This document shows, in pieces, positions 56,895 through 64,000 of a stretch of 64,000 nucleotides of DNA (positions are counted from its first letter, which is position 1; each line of letters opens with the position of its first letter). A program made the position numbers and the translations under genes. Where the stretch lies: NCBI GenBank assembly GCA_964017235.1, contig OZ024939.1, positions 42,324,241 to 42,388,240 of the forward strand, in the 5' to 3' direction. This DNA comes from Sabellastarte sp. h YS-2021 (taxonomy: Eukaryota > Annelida > Polychaeta > Sabellida > Sabellidae). The notes beneath the pieces are model-generated. The model saw only the letters and a list, made by a program, of their open reading frames with translations. It searched no databases and had not been told where the DNA came from.

Positions 56895-57244
56895 AGGAGA
56901 TCTGTACATCTGTAAATAAGTGTACATATTTGTATATATTGCACATATAGTTAAGGAACAAAAAAAAAAAAAATCTCACGTACTTCCTCCGGGAGAGGTA
57001 ATTTTATGGGACTGATCTCATCCCTCTCTTCCCCTACCTCAGAGCAGGTCTGTAAAAAGGGGGCAAGGTCGACTCTGACGGTTCCTTTCCGGATAACCGG
57101 ATGATGATATTCGACCATAGCCTTAAGGGTATTTGACTTCAAGGTCTACCCAGGCTGTAAAAAAGGAATGGTCATTATTTCTAACACGAGTTCAAGTTCT
57201 TTAGTCCCTAGTAACTTACCCGCCAACCAAGCGGTAGTTATTCA

Positions 57245-57340
57245 GCTATTGTCCATTGGATAGGATGTATTAACGCAATAAAATTGCAAATTTAATAAGT
57301 AAATTAAATTTTTATAAGTTAATACCCTATCCAGTGGACA
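57245..57340 (+). repeat. DIRS I internal complementary region
   Basis: 'agctattgtccattggatag' through 'taacgcaataaaa' is the reverse complement of the left end. 'ttgcaaatttaataagtaaa' through 'aataccctatccagtgga' is the reverse complement of the right end. The junction between the two marks the element's exact termini. Confidence 0.95.
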
Positions 57341-57402
57341 CACAAGACCCTCCCTCCGACCCCGCTTTCAGTCTACTAGGGGTCTAATAGGTTTAGACAA
57401 CA

Positions 57403-57571
57403 AAAAAGATGCTATGACGTCACTCTGTCTAGACAGGAAGGAAGTACGACACGCCATCTGGCGAGTGCACAGTACTGGGCCGGCCTAGCCGGTGGAGACA
57501 CAGGACGTCTTTTTCTGACGTTTGGCGGGCCGGTCTGCGCCGACCGGATAAGCTATTGTCCATTGGATAGG
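57403..57571 (-). repeat. DIRS I right inverted terminal repeat
   Basis: Inverted partner of 51283-51451, equal length of 169 bp, two mismatches by eye. Confidence 0.94.
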
Positions 57572-57613
57572 GTATTAACTTATAAAAATTTAATTTACTT
57601 ATTAAATTTGCAA

Positions 57614-58135
57614 ATATGAAATCATGGACTGGGAATCTTGTGGTGTGGTCGGATTTGACCTTGGACCCCTCCTTCAAGGTCAAACGAGGATAGCCAAAGT
57701 TAAAAATGCTTATAACTGGCTTATTATTGTTTCAAGATGTTTGGGATGGTAAACCAACCTATAGGAAATTATAAGCTGGGAATCTTTTGTGGTTATATCT
57801 CAGATTTGACCTTGGATCCCTCCTTCAAGGTCATATGAGGATAGCCAAACTTAAAAGTGCTTATAACTTGCTTATGATTGGTCCTAGAGGTTTGCAATGT
57901 GAAACCACCTTATAGGAAATCATGGGCTGGGAATCTTTTGATGTGGTCAGATTTGACCTTGAGCCCCTCCTTCAAGGTCAAACGAGGACAGCCAAACTTA
58001 AAAGTGCTTATAACTCGTTTACTATTGATCCTAGAGGTTTGCAATGTGAAACCAACTTGCAGGATATTGTGGGCTGGGAATCTTCTGACGTCAGATTTTA
58101 CCTTTGTCCCCTCCTTCAAGGTCAAACGATGGTTC
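57614..58135. repeat. 146-148-bp tandem units, right of DIRS I
   Basis: Three and a half units beginning 'gaaatcatggactgggaatc' (57616), with restarts near 57766, 57917 and 58062. Continuation of the array cut at 51263. Confidence 0.88.
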
Positions 58136-58189
58136 ACTGGCTTTGGTGAGTTGTCTTTCCGGTGGATACAGATTTGCATCAGTTCTCCG

Positions 58190-58345
58190 ATGCATAGGTC
58201 TAGTTTTGAATGCAGTTTACAGAAGCTTGACCGACTGTATGTACTGGTTGCCTCTGCCCACAAAAATACCCCTCGTAATATGACCTATACAATGTGTTGA
58301 AAGTGACGTAAAACCCCAAATGAATAAATAAATAAATAAAATAGT
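58190..58345 (+). repeat. SINE 3' part, family B
   Basis: 'gcagtttacagaagcttgac', 'gtactggttgcctctgccc' and the tail 'gacgtaaaaccccaaa' followed by (taaa)n. Confidence 0.75.
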
Positions 58346-58740
58346 TTTCAAATGTAAGCACCTAAAATCTGCTTCTACTTACACTTATATTTGGCATATA
58401 CACCAGTTCTTCTAACACAGTTTTTTGTCAATGGAGAAAGGAAAGAATTTTAGTTTTAGACGCCAAAGGATGTTTGAAAAAGAACCATTTGTACAATTTT
58501 AAGTAAAGCATATACAACAAGTACAAACCCACTGTTTCTTAATGTATGATCCAGAAGTCCATGTTAGAGGGTCTGCTCTTTCAACAGTAGTTGTTCTCTA
58601 GAGCAAGCCCACGGACATTTCAGTGGTTCTCTGGGATAGGTGTGTCAGACCTCCGCCGTTTGCCTCCAGCAACAGTTAGAACATGTATTGTTTTTTAAAT
58701 CCACAATAATTAGGAGAAATTACTCTGTTGTATTTTCCAG

Positions 58741-58983
58741 GAGGGCCGAACTGACGGTGAAAAAATCGAAATCTCTGCTTACCTACACAAACTGACACAA
58801 ACCAGGTACACATACGCTGAGCTACAGGAACGCCCCCTGCCTGAAGGCGTGGACCCCCTCAGAATGGAGAAGTATCTCCATGACGATGAGTTTGAGACTG
58901 TCCTTGAAACTAGCAAAGAGGAATTCTACAGTATGCCACCCTGGAAACAGATAAACCTCAAGAAAGACAAAGGCTTGTTTTAA
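58741..58983 (+). CDS. SVIL: Supervillin last coding exon E26 (villin headpiece)
   Basis: Acceptor 'ttgtattttccag', phase 0, stop TAA at 58981-58983. Encodes a linker (EGRTDGEKIEISAYLHKLTQ), then RPLPEGVDPLRMEKYLHDDE, FETVLETSKEEFYSMPPWKQ and NLKKDKGLF. This is the complete villin headpiece fold with the hydrophobic core and the KKxKGLF C-terminus typical of F-actin-binding headpieces. It closes the gene. Confidence 0.98.
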   Translation, partial: EGRTDGEKIEISAYLHKLTQTRYTYAELQERPLPEGVDPLRMEKYLHDDEFETVLETSKEEFYSMPPWKQINLKKDKGLF

Positions 58984-60423
58984 TTAGGTCAATGTTTGTG
59001 TCTACATGGTCAGTTGATAAATGAGATGGATCATAAAGAGACTTGCATGGCATCACAAATGTCAGTTTTGGCCTATTTCCTGTCCAAGAATCATTAGATG
59101 AAGAGATAATTTATTGAAAAAGTAATGGAGAAGACTGATCTCACATTAATTCTGCAATCAGGACTTTCTCTCATTTTGATATTCTTTGTTAAGGTGAGAC
59201 ATGTTTCTTTTGGGATGTTGCCTTGTATTCACCCACTCGTCTAGTCTTATTTTGACTCATCTATGGTGAAAGTAATTGAAAAAAAAATTCAATCAATTTG
59301 AAGATGGTTTTGTACCTAAATTCAAGCCAGTTTGCTCAGTAAGAGATACAACTGTCATTTCTAATCTGTGAAAGGCACGTTATGTGGAAGTAACCCTAAA
59401 AATTAAATATATACCTTCCCAAAAGAAAACCAATATCTCCAAAGGCGCAGTCTAAAAATTCAAGAATACTACTTTTGATTTGGACAGTAATATGGCCAAC
59501 ACTGCATCCAAATAAATGTCTGTAATTAGTTTGCCAATATTTTTCTAAAATGAGGGAGAATATTGGCAGAAAATTCCACTGTTTTATATTGAACATTGTT
59601 ATTGTCCCAAAGGTTGCTGTATTTGCAGAATGGGAAGTGATTATTAATGCTGGGAGATAGACATGATTTTACCTGTCGATGTTGGTATCGGAATAATGAG
59701 AACAAGATCGATTATTGCTGATCATAGATCACAGTTATTCAAAAAAAAAAAAAAAAAAAAAAATTGAATAAAAATTAGAAATTTGACACAGATCACCACA
59801 GATACAAACAAAATATGTCTCACTCCATAACGTGCTTTATCTATCCTCGCTTGTGATTGGCTGATTTAATGATTACCATGACAACGATGGGTAAACCCAA
59901 GATATTTCGTGTTTACTGCATATTTTTGCACTATTGACCAGTTTTGTGATGTTAATTGGTGAATGTATCAAATTCTCTTAAAATATTTTTAATGCAACAA
60001 AATCGCAACAAGGAAATGAGCTTTAAACATATATTGGTTGTATTTAAATTTTACCAATCCTGAAATATCAAACATCGTCTCAGCACTAGTGATCATAGAT
60101 CCCAGATAAAGGATTTGTTCTCAAATTTTGAAGTAGAATACATTAAACCAAGATCCAGTTAAGTGGCCCAATGTGGTGTATTGGCATTGCTTTGAAAAAT
60201 GTCTGCTAAATACTGTCAAGTTACCCAAATGAAGATACAATATAGCTTGCAAGTTAAAATTAAAAATGGGTTCGAACTCTCAAGCCAAGGATAAAAGATT
60301 CAACATAAAATGTATCGAGGTAATTGCAGAAGCCATAAAATATGACGATGCATATGGCTGCATTGTTGAGCAATAAGCAAATGAAAGGTGAAGAAATTTT
60401 ACACAGCAAAAAATTATTCTAAA

Positions 60424-61072
60424 CAAGAGCACTCGGAGAGTGCAGACCTCCGCCAAGGGAGCTCAATTCCTGGACTATCAAAATCCACCCTACAATTATC
60501 TGGTTATAACTTCCTTTAAAAAAAGCCTGGATCCAGATGATCCAGACAGTGATCCAGATCACTCTCAAAATCTAATCGCTTGTTCCTTGTCCCATTTAGA
60601 ACATTTCATCAAAATCCATCCATAACTTTTTGAGTTATCTGTCTAAAAATCCATTTTATGGATCCAGAAGATCCAGATAGTGATCCATCACATATCCTGA
60701 AAATTTCATCAAAATCCGTAAGTTTTTGAGTTATCTTGTTCACAAACACATCTGGCAGCCTGGATCCGGATAATCCAGATCCCAAAATTTTATCACTTCT
60801 TCCTTGTCCCATTTAGAACATTTCTTGAAAATTTCATCAAAATTCATCCATAACTTTTTGAGTTATCTGTCTTTAAAAATTACATGTCTTGGATCCAGAA
60901 GATCCAGATAGTGATCCGGATCACTCCTAAAATTTAATAATTTCTTCCTTTTACCTTTTCAGACATATCCTGAAAATTTCATCAAAATCCGTCCATAAGT
61001 TTTTGAGTTACAAACCCAGGACAGACAAACCAAGGCGAAAACATAACCTCCTTGGCGGAGGTAATGAATTTA
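60424..61072. mobile_element. MITE-like repeat with inverted 'acctccgccaagg' ends
   Basis: Left 'gcagacctccgccaaggg', right 'aacctccttggcggaggtaa'. The interior has about four 110-130-bp sub-units with 'aaaatttcatcaaaatcc', 'ataactttttgagttatct' and 'ggatccagaagatccagata'. I recall similar repeats from several marine animal genomes. Confidence 0.75.
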
Positions 61073-62054
61073 TGATATATTAACCAGAGCGTATTGACTT
61101 ACATTAAATGTGCATTCTCCAGCGATTGTAGTCATCAATCTTGAAATTGAAAACATTTTTCAATAATTGAAGTCTGATGACTTAAAATTAAAAACATTAT
61201 CCAATGATTGAAGTCTGATGACTTGAAATTGAGAATCTCACTCGGCACTTTTTGTCACGGGTCCCCACAAGTATACAGGCGTAATGGTAATTCTATTGTG
61301 ATAGAGATATTCTGTGTTATTCATCTGTGCTGTGAATACTTTTGTAACTACCTGTATACAACATAATGTATTAGTAGTTCTGAGACGTTAAGAAATTATT
61401 GAGTGCAAGAATTGGTGTACTTTTTCCTCAACAGTGGCATAACCACTACAATTGCTACAAAAGTTTAAACCCCACAGCCGAATATTTTGCCATCTTTTCT
61501 AACATTGATACTTATAAATGAAGATATTTTCAGACTGATTTATTTTTGCAGTAATTTGTGGGATTGGGTAGCTAGTCTCAGTTTAAATGCATTAACACAT
61601 GGTGAGAGATTTCTGATGCGGTGCAATGCTAAGTAGTACAAGGAAAATTCATATAAAAAGGTCTGAAGAAAGCTTTCAAACAATTGATGCTAGTCTCGAA
61701 AAATAATGATTTGTTTTAAATATGTACATATATTCAATATTTGGTAGTTTTCTGAGGTGTCCATAAATTTCAAAGTATTGAAAAAAATATTGTGAATATT
61801 GGACCAAATGTCAGAAATGTTGCATTTTCTTTGTGTATTTCGTAGACTTAATTTAATGCAAAAATCTAGTCTGAGTGTGTTATAGGTTTGCTTTGTAGTT
61901 AAAGGAGAGAAAGTAACAAAAACTCGTGAAAGTTAGCAGTGAAATTCACTGAGGTGTATGGAGGCTTAAATGGTGAAAAAATCCAGAATAAATACACCAT
62001 CCATTGTCTGGCAACCATTTCAGTCTCCATCAGTTCAGATTGTCTGTATATTGC

Positions 62055-62552
62055 TTAGGGATGGGTCGGTATCGATAACGTGCAGATCGGGAGGATGCCA
62101 ATGTAAAACTGTTCCGATTATAGGAATCTGCAAAAAGATACCTTTAAACACACTGCCACTCAAATAGCCCAGTGGCAACACAGTGGTTTCCTCTAAATGA
62201 ATTTCCTCACAATAAAAGTCCCTAAATATAGAAAAATATGGAATAAAAGTGTGCATTTTCTTCAGAGGTTTGTTTATAGGGTTTGTTTCCAGTATTTTAA
62301 GTTTTCCTTCCATTATACGTGTTGACCAGTGAGAGGACAGTTTTAGAATGTTGTCTGGAACTCTTTCCAGGCATTTCTCGACTACCAACCTTGACCGCCC
62401 GCCTCGATATAAATTTCCCATATAAATGAGAAATATTTTTGTTAACTTAGCACAGACTTCCCTATTCAGGGGAATATATGGTGTCTGCAAAGCAGTAGAT
62501 TAGATTATTTCAGTAAAGTGTTCTCGATACCAACAAGACCGACCCATCCCTA
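62055..62552. mobile_element. hAT-like MITE, about 500 bp
   Basis: Ends 'tagggatgggtcggtatcga' and 'tcgatacc...ccgacccatccc' + 'ta' are inverted. The flanks atattgct and atattgtg look like a worn 8-bp target duplication. No transposase frame. Confidence 0.7.
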
Positions 62553-64000
62553 ATATTGTGAGCTAGATTTCTCAGCACTGTGTCAGTCTGTTTACTGTCT
62601 GCTGGCTAATGACCCTTTTAATGCTCGTTGAATTTGGATGCTGGTAATTTTCCCTTTAACCCGTGTTGAGAGAGTTTAGCCTCCACCTCGTGGCAACAGG
62701 TAGAAAACCCTGGAGGTCGGGAAAACACGGTGTGACCCTCAGTATAACAGGCAAGACTGAATAGTTTAAAATGTTAGTTTATAAACATAGCACACAGACT
62801 TTTACAAACATAGCACAGACAACAGTATCCGGTTTGTCAGCCATGAGGAATATGGTTCTTATCCCATTGATTACATTTTGCATAAAAGTTTCTGCCTCGC
62901 CACCATTTTGTTATTGTAAAATACGTTCATTTTATTCTGTAGTAAAATTTGTAAAAAATTCCTGCCTAAAAAAAAGGAAAGTTGTACCAGACTAAGAGTC
63001 TTTAACATAATACAAAACACTATGATAGCCTCTTTATATCCCAGTGAAATTTCACCACTACTTTTAACAGACGGGTTTTTCAAAATGGTATAATTTACAT
63101 ACATTATATATATAGATGCTATTAGACGTTTCTCTGAGATCACATTGTGTCTGAAGTGTGTAGTAGTTTAGAATCATCTCATACCCTCATCCAGCACAAC
63201 ATATTGCAACTTACAAAATATCAGCTTATATTTACTAGTATAGTATAGTATTAGTACTTGCAAAATTAATTTGGATTTGCATATACTGACATGTCACTGA
63301 TATAAATTGTACATAATTTTGCATAAAAATGAAAAAAAGTTTGTGTTGGAATAGATGTATGAGAGTGCAGATTGATTTCCTCTTTGTGTTGAAAGGGTTG
63401 TTACAAAGAAATATATATAGTAGCCGTTCCATACTGCACAATTAGAAATGCAAAGACCAGAAATTTGTATTAGTTTCTACCAGTGTTATTCAGTAATTTG
63501 TATCACAAAAGGAATTCTCAGTCATGATTCGAGTGATGGTTCAACAGTGCTAGAATAATATAAAAGTTGTATTGATTTGTATTGATGGCAGCTCTGGAAC
63601 TGAATATTATTGTCAGAAACTGTACTGATGAGTATTCAAAAAATTGAACTCTCAATTCAGAAAATTCTAATATTGCTGGTTATATATTACTACACCTTTC
63701 TGTGAATTGGCATGTGGCACTATTCTGAACACACAGTCTGGCCCTGTTTCAACTAAATTGCCAGATGGTTGTGGAAAATACAGTTTGCCTTTCAAAATGA
63801 CAGAAGACCTAAGAACAGGAAGAAAAGTCAAAAAATGGCACAGATTTGGTTACTGTGCATGGCTTTTCATTTTTTCTTTTTTAAATTATTGACCTCTCAG
63901 TATAAAACTAGTTTCTGAATAATCACAGTATCCTGATAAAAAAAATGCTGTTGTAATTAACATTGTGGTTCGATAGCTTTTCTTAGACTTGCTTTAACTT

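Larger units (their letters stand above)
51264..57613 (+). mobile_element. DIRS-type retrotransposon, copy I, near complete
   Basis: 6350 bp with gag, RT/RNase H and tyrosine recombinase in DIRS order. It has 169-bp inverted terminal repeats (51283-51451 and 57403-57571) and an internal complementary region (57245-57340). DIRS elements use a tyrosine recombinase instead of an integrase and leave no target duplication. The interrupted satellite unit on both sides shows a clean insertion here. The recombinase frame is open; gag has one stop, and pol has one stop and at least three frame changes. Sense orientation within SVIL. Confidence 0.96.
50587..58740. other. Intron E25-E26, nested repeats and a DIRS element
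   Basis: 8154 bp. An older repeat with outer ends 'tgtatccaccgga' (about 50669) and 'tccggtggataca' (about 58158) contains 146-148-bp tandem units. DIRS copy I (51264-57613) is inserted inside those units. A SINE tail follows (58190-58345). 58346-58740 shows nothing recognisable. Confidence 0.85.
4485..58983 (+). other. SVIL: Supervillin gene, multi-exon span (5' end outside window)
   Basis: Supervillin is a peripheral membrane protein of the villin/gelsolin family that links F-actin and myosin II to the cell cortex and works in cell spreading, focal adhesion turnover and cytokinesis. The assignment rests on the conserved C-terminal half: gelsolin-repeat signatures such as NSGDCF, VYVWIGEF, DFGSEVYVW, YFFWQG and LWQGWWP, then a villin headpiece ending NLKKDKGLF. 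Twenty-six coding exons plus one alternative first exon were placed by GT-AG sites and phase. The E1alt transcript totals 6534 nt (2177 residues); the E1+E2 form contributes 1657 residues inside the window and continues upstream. Two DIRS retrotransposons and several satellites lie in introns. Family assignment is very secure; the exact isoform set is inferred. Confidence 0.96.
58984..64000. other. 3' UTR and downstream sequence, no gene found
   Basis: The transcript end is not clear. An AATAAA at 59767-59772, just after a run of more than 20 A, is the first good candidate signal; others occur near 61987 and 62240. Two MITE-like elements lie here (60424-61072 and 62055-62552). The remaining open frames are short and show no family match. 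Confidence 0.6.

Noticed and set aside
61970-62490. Short open frames on both strands as a downstream gene
   Set aside because: They lie within the hAT-like MITE at 62055-62552 and match no domain.

Overview
The window looks like nuclear DNA from an invertebrate animal: AT-rich, intron-rich, with GT-AG introns, tRNA-derived SINEs, MITEs, satellites and DIRS retrotransposons. A lophotrochozoan, most likely a bivalve mollusc, is my best guess. That guess rests on the flavour of the repeats and of the host protein, not on a diagnostic marker.

One protein-coding gene on the + strand fills most of the window. It is supervillin (SVIL), the membrane-associated, actin- and myosin-II-binding member of the villin/gelsolin family. 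I placed 26 coding exons (E1-E26) plus one large alternative first coding exon (E1alt). The stop codon is at 58981-58983. All junctions are GT-AG and all phases agree. The transcript starting at the E1alt ATG sums to 6534 nt (2177 codons plus stop), about the size recalled for the long vertebrate isoform archvillin. The other N-terminus (E1+E2) begins upstream of the window. E1alt cannot be reached in frame from its natural acceptor, so the gene appears to have two N-termini and a second promoter, probably between 8.4 and 14.4 kb. E1-E10 encode the disordered N-terminal region, E11-E25 the gelsolin-like repeats and E26 the villin headpiece.

Layout: 1-4484 upstream intron with SINE and MITE debris. 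4485-8390, E1 and E2; E2 carries seven [GS]ILK motifs like the PP1-docking SILK motif. 8391-14462, intron with a possible alternative promoter and two foldback elements with 9-bp target duplications. 14463-17463, E1alt. 20.2-22.8 kb, E3-E6. 22.8-29.1 kb, satellite-filled intron. 29.1-42.6 kb, E7-E22 with MITEs and an exon-derived minisatellite just before E18. 42672-48120, a DIRS element with ruined genes but nearly identical terminal repeats. 48.9-50.6 kb, E23-E25. 51264-57613, a second, younger DIRS element with recognisable gag, RT/RNase H and tyrosine recombinase. 58741-58983, E26. From 58984 to the end there is presumed 3' UTR and downstream sequence with MITEs and no gene I can support.
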